In this document: piece after piece, positions 1 through 9,700 of the stretch
Numbering within the stretch: the first letter of the stretch is position 1
How the letters are laid out: every line of letters begins with the position of its first letter
Source: a virus
Reading direction: 5' to 3' (one strand)
DNA length: 36,318 nt
Virus record (IMG/VR): IMGVR_UViG_3300035698_002075
Location: 1 to 36,318 of that record
The notes under the pieces: generated by a model
Told to the model about the DNA's origin: nothing
The model's database searches: none
Seen by the model: only the letters and a program-made list of their open reading frames with translations
Program-made: the position numbers and the translations under genes

Positions 1-119
1 CCTTACTAGCTGAATCTCCTAAAAACTTCAGAAAAACTATTTTAATTATGGATTCCTTACAAAAACAATTTACGGAAGATTGGGAAAACGTAAAAAATGA
101 GTATGTAGAAAATGAGTAA
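1..119 (+). CDS. C-terminal end of an unidentified gene (5' truncated by window)
   Basis: An open frame enters from the left edge (first complete codon at position 3) and ends at the TAA at 117-119. The visible 38 residues start LLAESPKNFRKTILIMDSLQ and end in an acidic tail, NEYVENE. The stop overlaps the start of the dNMP kinase gene by 8 nt, which is the tight packing used throughout this block, so the two are probably co-transcribed and translationally coupled. No motif is visible in this fragment and I do not recognise the product. By position it belongs to the replication/nucleotide block. Confidence 0.6.
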   Translation, partial: LLAESPKNFRKTILIMDSLQKQFTEDWENVKNEYVENE

Positions 120-693
120 AACCGTAGTAATACTTAATGCACCACCTTATTCAGGAAAAGACACCATAGCAGACATAATGGTACTAGGCCTTAAAGCTTC
201 TAAACAGGAGTTTAAACAGGCTTTGTATGAAGAGACGGCTAATTACTACAACTGGGACTTAACTACCTTTATAGAGGCTGCTAGGGACCCTTTAATAAAA
301 GACAGTTTATTTAGTGGATTCTATTTAACCCACCAGTTGTCAGTTAGACAAGCATTAATACACGTATCTGAAGTAGTGGTTAAACCTAATAAAGGTCTTA
401 ATTACTTTGGTATAAAAGCAGCAGAACAACTAAAGGAAGGACTAAATGTATTTGCTGATGGTGGTGGGTGGGTTGAAGAATTAATGCCTGTATATAGACA
501 AGCAGATACTACAATAATATGTAGGTTATTCCGTCATGGATTTAACTTCGAAAAAGATAGTAGAAACTACTATGACCCGGCAAAGTTACCCCCTAATGTA
601 AAATGTTGTGATATTCATTTGGAAGAAGATAAGGCTTTAGCTGCTGTAGACCACATAGCTAGATTAATAAAACTAGGAGAACAAAATGGTTAA
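112..693 (+). CDS. Deoxynucleoside monophosphate kinase-like protein (T4 gp1-like)
   Basis: Probable cytoplasmic dNMP kinase that phosphorylates deoxynucleoside monophosphates with ATP to supply phage DNA synthesis. The 193-residue protein opens with a beta strand and P-loop, VVILNAPPYSGKDTIAD, at residues 5-21. The SGKD(T) form of the loop is typical of T4 gp1-type dNMP kinases and adenylate-kinase relatives. The C-terminal part (DIHLEEDKALAAVDHIARLI) looks like the last strand and helix of the fold. An Arg-rich stretch (CRLFRHGF, about residues 137-144) could be part of the lid. The start overlaps the previous gene by 8 nt and the stop overlaps the next gene by 8 nt (686-693), so it sits in an operon. 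Which nucleotide it prefers cannot be told. It could be another P-loop nucleotide kinase. Confidence 0.72.
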   Translation: MSKTVVILNAPPYSGKDTIADIMVLGLKASKQEFKQALYEETANYYNWDLTTFIEAARDPLIKDSLFSGFYLTHQLSVRQALIHVSEVVVKPNKGLNYFGIKAAEQLKEGLNVFADGGGWVEELMPVYRQADTTIICRLFRHGFNFEKDSRNYYDPAKLPPNVKCCDIHLEEDKALAAVDHIARLIKLGEQNG

Positions 694-1030
694 ACTATTA
701 GGTTTAGCGGCAATATCTGCTTTTGTACCTAAAATTATAGATGTTATCGAACACCGCTTTGATGACATAGTAGGTTACTTCTTTGATAGTAATGAGGAAG
801 AAATCTTAATTGTTGAAAAGCCAAGAAAGAAACACGATACCACTAAATTTACTTTGGAACAAATTGAGTACATCGTGCGGTTTAGGAAGCTTTCCGACAA
901 AACAGGAAAAGAAGATACCGCGTATCTAAACGACTTATTTAATTTAGACAAGTCAGAATCTTCCTATGTTCGTGTATGGAATAATTTAGTAGATTTAAAT
1001 ACTTTAGATGAAACGGAGTTTGAAGTATGA
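686..1030 (+). CDS. Small protein of unknown function, possible DNA-binding C-terminus
   Basis: I do not recognise this 114-residue protein. Residues 1-30 are mildly hydrophobic (LLGLAAISAFVPKIIDVI), too short and polar for a confident membrane helix. The middle is basic (EKPRKKHDTTKF, about residues 44-55). The C-terminal half (TLEQIEYIVRFRKL through DKSESSYVRVWNNL) has the helix, glycine turn, helix pattern of a helix-turn-helix domain and ends in an acidic tail. It overlaps the upstream kinase gene by 8 nt and the downstream ATPase gene by ATGA (1027-1030). A DNA-binding or replication accessory role is only a guess from pattern and position. Confidence 0.6.
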   Translation: MVKLLGLAAISAFVPKIIDVIEHRFDDIVGYFFDSNEEEILIVEKPRKKHDTTKFTLEQIEYIVRFRKLSDKTGKEDTAYLNDLFNLDKSESSYVRVWNNLVDLNTLDETEFEV

Positions 1031-1686
1031 AAACTAAGTTACTAATAGCAGGTTTACCTAATACAGGTAAAACCACATTATTGCAGTCGTTAAATAATGT
1101 GCTTGTTTTTGCCAGAGATGGTAAGAAATACCCCTTTCCTCAACCACATGTAAACGTAGAAAGTTTCACTTATGTAAGTGAGTTATTAGAGGTTATAGAA
1201 GAAAAAATTCATACCTTTAAAGAAAAAATGGGTAAGTACCCTGATACTGTTGTTATCGATAGTATGTCTAAAATTTTATTAGACATCGAGAGTACTACTT
1301 GTGCAAGAGTAAAGTCCTTTCCTTATGGAGTAGTTAACGGGGAAATATCCGCACTCATGGCTTTTATTGAAACAAATTTAGCCGACAATTTTAATATTAT
1401 TTTAGTATCCCATGCCATATTTGACCCAGACACTGAAAACTATAACTTAGTTAATCCCGGTGGTTCGTGGGGCAAAAAGGGCGGTATACTTTCTGAAGTA
1501 GACCAAAGTATTTTTATAGAAATAATAGGAAAGAAGCGTGTAATTCACTTACGTAATGCAAACATGGCAGCTAGAACTACCATAGAAGAATTACCAGATA
1601 AGGTGAATGAAAAAGACTTCTGTTTACAGGAACACCTAGATTTACTACAAAAACACCAGTCTGTCGCAAGCGACTTTAGCCTCTGA
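1027..1686 (+). CDS. P-loop ATPase, Sak4/RecA-like (N4 gp44-like)
   Basis: Predicted ATPase of the RecA-like phage group that includes Sak4 and N4 gp44 and works with an ssDNA-binding protein in recombination or replication. The 219-residue sequence has a Walker A motif, GLPNTGKTT, at about residues 9-17 and a hydrophobic strand ending in Asp, TVVIDSMSK, at about 74-82, which fits Walker B. A third hydrophobic strand, NIILVSHAIF, at about 122-131 resembles the RecA/AAA_24 sensor strand ending in a polar residue and His. Length and motif order fit phage nucleotide-binding proteins of this class. It starts within the stop of the upstream gene (ATGA) and is followed 68 nt later by the SSB candidate, its expected partner. 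Strand-exchange versus helicase-loading activity cannot be told from sequence. Confidence 0.75.
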   Translation: MKTKLLIAGLPNTGKTTLLQSLNNVLVFARDGKKYPFPQPHVNVESFTYVSELLEVIEEKIHTFKEKMGKYPDTVVIDSMSKILLDIESTTCARVKSFPYGVVNGEISALMAFIETNLADNFNIILVSHAIFDPDTENYNLVNPGGSWGKKGGILSEVDQSIFIEIIGKKRVIHLRNANMAARTTIEELPDKVNEKDFCLQEHLDLLQKHQSVASDFSL

Positions 1687-1724
1687 AAGGGTAAGTTCGA
1701 GTCGGGCAGAATAAAATAACCAAT

Positions 1725-1738
1725 TGCCAATAATGGCA
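1725..1738 (+). other. Perfect 5-bp inverted repeat upstream of the SSB candidate gene
   Basis: The 68-nt spacer at 1687-1754 is the longest gap in the rightward block. It holds TGCCA-ATAA-TGGCA at 1725-1738, a perfect hairpin with a 4-nt loop, 16 nt before the ATG and just upstream of the RBS-like AGAGGTAA. There is no T-tract, so it is not a terminator. It could affect translation or mRNA stability of the next gene. I see no convincing sigma70 promoter in the gap. Confidence 0.35.
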
Positions 1739-1754
1739 TAAAAGAGGTAACAAA

Positions 1755-2495
1755 ATGGCTTTAAACGATTTAAAGATGGACGCAGATGTAGAGAAGGCAA
1801 CAGATACTTTAGGTTCTGGTGGTGTACTCGATACTGATATTTATAATGTAAAAATTAAAACAGTATATTTTGGAGAGTCTGAAAAAACAGGTGCTATGTC
1901 AGCCACTATTATAGGTGAGTTAGACGATGGTAGTGAATTCAAATCTACTCAATGGGTAAAATCAGGGAAAGCTAAAGGTGGTAAACCTTACTACGAGAGA
2001 AATGGTAAGAAATACCCTTTACCAGGTTATTCAGTAATTGATGACCTATGTCAGCTTACTCTAGGCATCTCAGTAAGTGATGCAGACGTAGAAGAGAAAA
2101 CTGTTAAAATTTACGACTTTGAAGAACAGAAAGATGTTGCTCAAGAGGTAGATTGTCTTTGTGACATAAAAGACCACGTAGTACTAATAGCTATCCAGAA
2201 GCAGTTAGAAGATAAGACAGAAGCAAATGTTGAGTTTGATGCAAGTAAGCCAACAGGGCCTACTAACTTAGCTCGTTCTGTTACTGGGGAAACTCGTGAG
2301 ACCAACGAAGTTGCTAAAGTTTTTAATGATGATGGATTTACCTTTATCGAATTAAATACTGAAGCTGAAGCTGCTCACGGTCAAAAGTGGTTAGATAAGA
2401 ACAAAGGTAAAGTGCGTGACCGTACTAGCAAGAAAGGAGGAGCAGGTACAGCAGGCTCACCTAAATCTTCTGCTAAGAAAAAGATGTTTAACTAG
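1755..2495 (+). CDS. Single-stranded DNA-binding protein candidate (N4 gp45-like)
   Basis: Probable ssDNA-binding protein. The 246-residue length is close to N4 SSB as I recall it (about 265 residues). The N-terminal 160 residues alternate short beta-type stretches and turns (YNVKIKTVYFGESEKTGAMS, then a strand pair and a loop rich in G, K and Y at about residues 70-95), consistent with an OB-like fold with aromatic and basic residues for ssDNA. The C-terminal third is polar and flexible and ends in a basic tip, SSAKKKMFN, unlike the acidic tail of bacterial SSB. In N4, SSB also activates late transcription by host RNA polymerase through its C-terminus; whether this one does is inference. Its place directly after the gp44-like ATPase supports the call. 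The RBS AGAGGTAA sits 7 nt before the ATG. Confidence 0.62.
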   Translation: MALNDLKMDADVEKATDTLGSGGVLDTDIYNVKIKTVYFGESEKTGAMSATIIGELDDGSEFKSTQWVKSGKAKGGKPYYERNGKKYPLPGYSVIDDLCQLTLGISVSDADVEEKTVKIYDFEEQKDVAQEVDCLCDIKDHVVLIAIQKQLEDKTEANVEFDASKPTGPTNLARSVTGETRETNEVAKVFNDDGFTFIELNTEAEAAHGQKWLDKNKGKVRDRTSKKGGAGTAGSPKSSAKKKMFN

Positions 2496-3031
2496 TGAGT
2501 ACCTGGTCGTCAGTAGGGGGGTTAGACCCCTCTTTAGATAACTTTGGGATGAGTAGAGGAATAATCGTTTGTGACTTAAAGAGTAAGGTTAAAACTTTAA
2601 CAATTAATCAAACTCTTTTAATAACCACAAAAGGGGATGAATCTACCCGTTACAAAAATATGGATGACCTTCGAAGAGCTAGGGAGCTTGGGGTACAAAT
2701 GAACCATTTTTTTGCTATGACTGATACCATTTATGTAGAACTACCCACAGGAAGCCAATCAGCTCGAGCTATGGCCTCCTACGGTATTTGTGTAGGACTG
2801 GTAGCTGCTCTTGGAAAAAGGGTAGTAAGAGTATCCGCAAAAGATGTAAAAATGATTGCAACCAATAATCCTAAAGCCTCGAAGAAGGATATGATTAAAT
2901 GGGCCAATAATAAATACCCTAAACTCCCTTGGCTTACTCGTAAGCTGCACGGTGAATTAGTATTAACCAACGCCAATGAACACATTGCAGACTCTATAGC
3001 AGCGATTCATGCAGGCCTTAACATGAAATAA
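2495..3031 (+). CDS. RuvC-like Holliday junction resolvase
   Basis: Predicted structure-specific endonuclease of the RuvC/RNase H-like fold that cuts branched DNA before packaging. The acidic catalytic set is visible: D11 in GGLDPSLDNFG, E82 in TIYVELPTGS after a hydrophobic strand, and H163/D166 in NEHIADSIAAIHAGL, the usual HxxDA-type helix at the C-terminus. The 178-residue length matches RuvC-type enzymes. The start is GTG at 2495, overlapping the TAG stop of the SSB gene by one base (TAGTG), so translation is probably coupled. Its position between the SSB candidate and the gp49-family gene places it in the recombination block. The RuvC family call is firm; the substrate (four-way junction or replication fork) is inferred. 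Confidence 0.8.
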   Translation: MSTWSSVGGLDPSLDNFGMSRGIIVCDLKSKVKTLTINQTLLITTKGDESTRYKNMDDLRRARELGVQMNHFFAMTDTIYVELPTGSQSARAMASYGICVGLVAALGKRVVRVSAKDVKMIATNNPKASKKDMIKWANNKYPKLPWLTRKLHGELVLTNANEHIADSIAAIHAGLNMK

Positions 3032-3043
3032 GAGGAGTATAAA

Positions 3044-3355
3044 ATGCTAGAAAATGAAGTAATTTTGCCTACAAAAATAACAGATTTAGATGTAGAAAAT
3101 GTCATAGCCAGTTCAAGTTATTATGTGTTTCCTGACACAACTCATACTGTGTGTTGTATTACATTAATTAATGGATACACCGTAATAGGTGAATCTGCTT
3201 GTGTTAACCCTTCTGAGTTTAATAAAGAAATGGCTGAACAAATTTCTTTTCAACAAGCAAGAAAAAAAATATGGATGCTAGAGGGTTATTTATTAAAAGA
3301 AGTAACCTACGGGCATTCCACTTATTTATCAAGTAAAGAGGAGTTAAAATCTTGA
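3044..3355 (+). CDS. N4 gp49 / Sf6 gene 66 family protein
   Basis: A 103-residue member of the small family named for N4 gp49 and phage Sf6 gene 66. The diagnostic stretch is present: NGYTVIGESACV at residues 43-54, a conserved Asn-Pro and Phe just after it, and KIWMLEGYLLKE at about 75-86. The family's function is not known, although it is widespread in phages. The gene lies 12 nt after the resolvase with an RBS (AGAGGAG) close before the ATG. Its stop overlaps a TTG start of the next gene (TTGA). In N4 the gene of this family lies just before the virion RNA polymerase gene 50, and the same neighbourhood is kept here, though in convergent orientation. Function of this copy is unknown. Confidence 0.88.
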   Translation: MLENEVILPTKITDLDVENVIASSSYYVFPDTTHTVCCITLINGYTVIGESACVNPSEFNKEMAEQISFQQARKKIWMLEGYLLKEVTYGHSTYLSSKEELKS

Positions 3356-3705
3356 TACCTGTACTAGTAGTATCTAAAGTAGAAATACCACCTATAAAAG
3401 AAGATGTAATTGCTAACTTAATCAAAGCAGAAATCCTAAAGGATAATCCAACTTTGGTTATAAATTCAATATCTTTTGAGCGTAAATTAAGCCCACAACG
3501 TACTGAAGCAGTTGTTGAAGCTTCTTTAGCTGGTTCAGTAAGTACACCTACTATGCCAGAAAAAGAAGAAACTCTTCCTGCAGTTAAGGAAGAGTTTCAA
3601 GAAACCCTACCTTTAGTGGAAAAAGAGTCAGTATTAGAACCTGACCCTAAACCCCTAGCTGAAGTAGCAAAAACTGTAGCAAAACGTAAGAAAGTATTTA
3701 CCTAG
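3352..3705 (+). CDS. Short protein of unknown function with acidic/proline-rich tail
   Basis: I do not recognise this 117-residue protein. The first 60 residues look like a small alpha/beta domain (VPVLVVSKVEIPP-like opening strand, a helix around residues 18-30, then the strand NSISFERKL). Residues 65-105 are Glu/Pro/Thr-rich and probably disordered. The end is basic, AKRKKVFT, echoing the AKKKMFN end of the SSB candidate. The proposed TTG start at 3352 is supported by AGAGGAG about 8 nt upstream and by overlap with the stop of the gp49-family gene. It is the last gene of the rightward block and runs into the terminator hairpin. Confidence 0.6.
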   Translation: MIPVLVVSKVEIPPIKEDVIANLIKAEILKDNPTLVINSISFERKLSPQRTEAVVEASLAGSVSTPTMPEKEETLPAVKEEFQETLPLVEKESVLEPDPKPLAEVAKTVAKRKKVFT

Positions 3706-3707
3706 TC

Positions 3708-3738
3708 AATAAAGCCCCTTTATGGGGCCTTATTTTTT
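3708..3738. terminator. Intergenic terminator between convergent blocks
   Basis: A GCCCC/GGGGC stem (3714-3718 with 3724-3728) and TTTAT loop is extended outward by five A/T pairs after one A-C mismatch. On the plus strand it is followed by a run of six T (3733-3738), a classic intrinsic terminator for the rightward operon. Read from the minus strand the tail is shorter (TTTATTG), so it may also work, less well, for the polymerase transcript. The vRNAP stop codon overlaps the T run. Confidence 0.8.
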
Positions 3739-6700
3739 ACTCTGTTAGAGCCCCACCTACCATTTTATATAAAGGATTTAGTTGTATTACATCACCTACT
3801 TTAGTGAAAGGTTCTTGTAGTATATTACCTAATTCTGCATTACCAATTAAATAGTTAGAATCAAATATGTTAGCTCCCCCAGAAAGCTGAGTTTGTAACC
3901 CATACTGCATTATAGCTCTTGAAGCATTTTCATCAAAAGCATCTGCAGCAATTCTTTGAGCTCTAATTTTATACTTAGTAAACATCATAAAACCAGTAGA
4001 TTCTAAAGCCTCTATTGGTTTAGGAGAAGATACGTTATAGTCTAAAAATAGGTATTTAACTTTAGCTAAATTCTCTGTATCACTCATACCTCGAACTTTT
4101 CTATTGTGTTCATACATAGCAAACTTAAACACAAAATCAGTAAGTATAGTTGCTTGTTGCATTAAATCATAAGTAGCACTATCTTCTAACAAGAAGGTCT
4201 CTTTAATAGCTTTTCCAAGAACACCGTCAGATAAAAAGGTTTTGTTGAAAGAGCTTCTAGCTTTACCCCTAACACTATGAGCGTTTGTTGCTTTTATACT
4301 AGGGTCCGTAATAACAGTACTTAGCTCACCTGCTTCAGCTAATGCGTGTATAGGAGATAACTCCATATTACGTTCTAAAGCTGCTTCAAGACTCTGTAAT
4401 CTACGCACTTCATTAGAATTTGTATTAGGCTTAGCATTTTCCTGAGCAATAAGAACTATTAATTTATTGGCTTGCTTCCTATACCCTATATAATCCCTAG
4501 CATGTTTTACAGCCGCAATAGAGTCTTTAGCAGTCTCCAAAACGTCCATACCATAAAGCGCAGTAAGTAAAACATTAGATACAGAGTTAGCATAAGCAAC
4601 CGTACCTGTTTTAACAACAATTGCTTTAGCCAATTCACTCACATACTCCTTAGTGTAATAATGTACAAACGCGCCTATACGGGTATTAATTACCGAAGCC
4701 ATTAGATTGTTAAGCTGTCTGCCTATTTCAGCCGCTGTGGTAACCTCAGGAGCATCATTACGCTGTACGTCTTCTACAGTAAAAGAATGATAACCCATCA
4801 TTCCTGTTAACTGGTTTGATTTAATATACATAACACGGTTATCAGTACCACCTCCAAAAGAGGAAAACATTCTAGATTTAGTTCCTTCATCCCAACTAGC
4901 AATAATACGCTCGTATCTTGCATCATCAGGAGTGAGTTTTACAAAATCATTAGGTTTAGAGGCAAAATCTCTATTAAAGGTATCTACTAAACTATTCAGC
5001 ACATCCATATTATGAATAGGCGCATTTACCTTATAACTTAATTGGGCAAGTCCTCCGGCTAACGAAGCTGAGTAATCCATATCTAAACCTAAATACTTTT
5101 CTTTAAATTCCGTAGTCACCGGATTCATACGTAATCTGCCTATATTCCCATTCTTACTGAAAGTAGGAATTAAGTTAGCTTTGCCTGCTAAGTTACTAGG
5201 AACACGTCCTGAAGCATACGCATCGCTAGTACGTCTTATATCTGCACGTTGAGCATCGTCATAAGCCCTACGCTGTACTTCAATAGTACCGGAAGGTAAA
5301 TGAGAGTTAGCTGCTTCTAATAAGCTACTTAAGTCTTCACCAAAAGATTTATTAGTAGTAGACAATATAGCTGAATTAGACTTAACTTTATTCCCTCCAA
5401 AATCTCTAGTATATATACCCATTCTCAAAGGTTTAGCTGCCAACATTCCAGCAGGTATCGATATCTCTTCTCTTAATGTATATCCTTTTTTATTCTGAAT
5501 ATCTTCTTCAGCAATAGGAGCCATTATTAAATCAACATTCACATTAGTATTTTGTAAGTAGTACCCTTTACGATATAAATGCTCAGTAGCAGGACTATTA
5601 AATTGAGTGTTTTTAGCTGTAATAATAGCCGCTCTTTGCATAGATAATATATTAGCAATACCATTTTCCGTATCAGGGTTCACTAACATATCTGCAATAC
5701 TAGATTTAGCTGCAATGCTTGTTTGGTCAAGTGCACTCAAAGTAAGTAGTAAATCTACTTGGCTTTGTAAAGTAAAAGAATTAGCTTTAACTACAGGGTC
5801 TATATTTCCCACGTAATTAATAATGTTAGTGGCGTTTAAGAAAGTAGGACCTAAGTCTTGGTTCTCATTAACCATAAAATTAGATGTAGCACGTATATGA
5901 CCAAATATACGTTGAGCAGTAGAAGCACTAGTCATACCTTCGATACGATTTAATATTTTATTCATATCCCTCTTAGCTTCACCAGGGTCCCTTAATAAAT
6001 TAAGAATGGCTTTATTACTTACACCTTCTGCATATAAGTAACTGAGCTCAGTACGTCCTATTACGTTAGTAATATCTCTGTTTTGGTCTTCACTTGGAAT
6101 AGTAATAAAACTTTTATCTATCTGCTCTAAAATAGCTGTTTTAATATTATCAGCTACAGCATCTACTGCAGCCGTTCCTTTACTTATTAAACGACCTAAC
6201 TCAGCACCATCTACTTTATCCCCTGCAAGATGAACACCTATATCCCTAACGTGCTCATTTATAAAAGAACTCTTAGTATTAATAGCATCACGTATTAAAT
6301 TCATAAGAGTATCAACCCGAGTAACAGAAACTACTTCCCCTCGTTTAATCGCATCTACTCTATCTGCTTCATTTCTACGTTCAAAGGCTTGAGCCAATCT
6401 ACTTTTAAGAAGCTTTTCTGGTGTAACAGCTACAATAGTATTAGTCGCTGCATCGTTTATAGCTACTGTAGTGTTTTCCACCACTTCACCCATGGCCTTT
6501 AAAACACTATTTTCTTTACGAGACTCTTTAAGACCGTTAACTACTGAAGTAGTACGAACAAATAAATCATCAAGTTGTTCTTGTACGTTCTTACCTTTAG
6601 GCACGTCTTCATCTAAACTACTCATTATATGTCCAATCATGTTACTAATTAAACGAGATAACTGAGCAAACCAACCTTTAGGTTTAGTTCTAGTTTCCCT

Positions 6701-9700
6701 TAGTACATTACTAAGTTTATTTCTAAAGGCCTCATTAGTAGTAGCAAAAGTTAAAAATTCTTCAAGACCTTCTTTACCGTTTCTAAACGTGTGGTCAAAA
6801 TGTTCCTTAGCAGTCTTAATCTCTGCAGCACTATGATTTGAGCCATCACGCAAAAACACTGTGTAGTCCAAATCTTTTATACCATTTACTTGATTAAATA
6901 AACGAGTAGCATTCTGACGAATAGCCCTGTCACTTAAACCAAATCTCCACATAGGGTGAACTAACTCGTGCACTAATACTTCTTGAGCAGACATACTAGT
7001 GGCGCCTAGTCCGTTACGATTACGTAAATTTACTTGAATAGTAGAAGCAGCTTCATCAAAGACCACTCTACCTTCATTACCCCCATTATCCTGCCTACGG
7101 CCTATATTTATGTTTACTGCGTGTCCTAGTGCTTCATAGGCACCACTGGCAGCAGATATAATACTCTCTAGATAGCTAGTATGCTCCTTGCTAAGACTGC
7201 TTTCTGTAGTTCTATTACTGGTAAGAAGTTCTCTAAACATTTCAAGAATACTTTTACCATTAGTATCTGTACTACTTTCCTGCACAGCATTATCTGTAAA
7301 TGAGCCAGTAGAATTAGCAGTATTTTTATTTACTGCAGTATTTGTAGATTCGTCTACTGAAGCATTATCCGCTACTTCTTTATCTGTAGTTGGGTCTGGA
7401 GTAATACTTGCAGTTTCTTTTTCTAAACTGGCTTCTGTGGAAGCAAGCACTTCAGGGGTGTTAAGCCCCTCTTCTAATAAAGATTCCGAATCAGCATCTT
7501 TTTTAGTATTTTCCATCTGTTCTAAAGCCATTAACATATAAGCTTGTACTGCTTCGAATTCGTCTTCAGTAAGGCTCTGTGAATCGTACTTATCTACTAT
7601 TTCAATCCTTTTATTTAGTGCTTCAGAAGACTCAAATACCATACCTAATTTAGCAGAAGCTAGTAAAGATTGTACGTAAGTACCTAAGTCTTTAATGTAT
7701 TGCTTATACGCCTCACCTTCTACCCCTTTGGCGCTACTACTATTCATGCGGTCAGTATTCTTTTTCTTTCTATCAGCAGCAGCTATTTTGTTACCACTAG
7801 TAGGTATCTCATAGTTATTTATAACTACTTCTTCTCCTAAAGTGGTTTCCAAAGAAGCTGACTCTGCCGCTCTGGATGCAACAACAGAATCATTAGACGT
7901 TTCTGCATCAGCCAAAGTACCTGAAATAGTGGGAGCCATTACATCGGCATACTGGTTAGTTTGTACAATATTCTTATTATTAGAAGACCTATACTTAACC
8001 AAATGAGAAGCCACTATATTAAGTTGCTCTACTAATTGCTCATGAGTGTATTCTCTATAGACTAAAGAACCTTCTGAATTTATATAGTCACCACTTTTTA
8101 ACTTAACCGGGGTATCAAAGTTAAGTAACTTACCTATAGAAACATCCTCGTCTGCTTTATAGCCATAAATACTTTTAACTTGTGCACCTGCAAAAACAAT
8201 AGCATCAGCCATGGCACTTAAAGGAGAAAAATTCTCATTAGTAATATTAGCGTGAAAAGATTTATTAGCCGCTTTAGTACCTTCGTTCTTTAAAGGGTCT
8301 TGTATTATGCCATCATATACTTGAACAATATTTTCATCAGCCAGTAAAGCATCTACTATTACAGCAGCATCCATGGAGTGTATGGCATAAGGAGAACCTA
8401 CTACATGCTCAGAAGCTAAAGTGTCTTTAAACATTGAATTATTCTTAGCTGGATTCCCTTTACCTGTTACGCTATTAATGGTTTGAGATTTACTACCTCT
8501 TTTCATATCAGAGTTGTGAATAACAAGCAGTGATTCTTTTGTAGAACCATCTGTATTAGTTAGTATAGAAGCAATACCCGGAAAGGCTTTTGCCATTTGT
8601 TCATTAACACTTTTTACATCGTCTTCAGTAACATAATCATTACCAGATGCGTCTTTAAGTTCTCGTATCAAACGGTTGTAAACAGATGCATATAACTTAC
8701 CTAGTACTACAACGCCTTTGTTAAACCTACCAGCAACCGCTCTAGAGGCTCCGAACTTCTCCTCTATCACCTCTAGAGTACTATCGCCTAATATTAAGTT
8801 AATACCTTCTGACAGAGCTTCTGAGAGCTCCGTAGAAGTTTTTAAAACCTTTTTACCTTGCTTTACTTGTACACGTCCATTTTCAAACGTGAGATATACA
8901 GCAGCTTTAGGTTTAGCATTCTGAATTATTTCGTTTTCATTATTCTTAGTAAGTAAAGACAGGTCTTTTAGTTGTCCGTTAATTACCTTAAGAGCAGAAA
9001 TAACCTTAGTAGTTTCCATTACATTTTTAACTTCTAAAGCAGAGTAGTCAGCTTGAATCTTTTGTATTTTGGCTAACAAAGTTGAAGTAACTAAGTCGTG
9101 TACACTACCTAGTATGGCTTTATCTCCAGCACCATATATGTAACGCATAAGAGGCTCTTTAACCACATTTCTCATGACCTTATCCAAGTTACTACCATCG
9201 TCACCTAATACAAGTTGCTTAGCTCTATCAACCATAGAAAGCAAATTACCTAAATTATCTGGGTTAGATACCGATAAATATTTAGGAATTATTTTACTTT
9301 CAGGTAAAGGACCCTCAGGTTTGACCGTACCTGTTCTATTTACAAGACCTAAAATGGGTTCAGAAAAGTACTGATACATATCTTGTATTTTAGTATTTGA
9401 AGCGTAAGCAGCATCTCTACGTTCCATTAATCCTTCGGTGCCTTTAACCTGAACACCTACTCTACCAAACAAATCATTTAATTCTGAACCATCTTTAGCA
9501 TTAATACCAAAAGAGAACATAGTAAAAGCAATACCGTTTGCTATTCCATCATCTTCACGGAACATACTAAGTTCTACAGACCTTTGACCTATTGGTTTAT
9601 TTAAGGCATCAAAGTAAGCCCCTGCTGCCACTAAACCTGTAAACGACTCCATTGCTAACCCACCTTGGTCTATCGCATCCTGTAGTATCTTAGAGTCTTC

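Noticed and set aside
1690-1720. tRNA-like T-loop (GTTCGAGTC) followed downstream by ACCA
   Set aside because: The T-stem does not pair, spacing to the CCA is wrong, and the enclosing 6-bp stem is only about 50 nt long, so no cloverleaf can be drawn.
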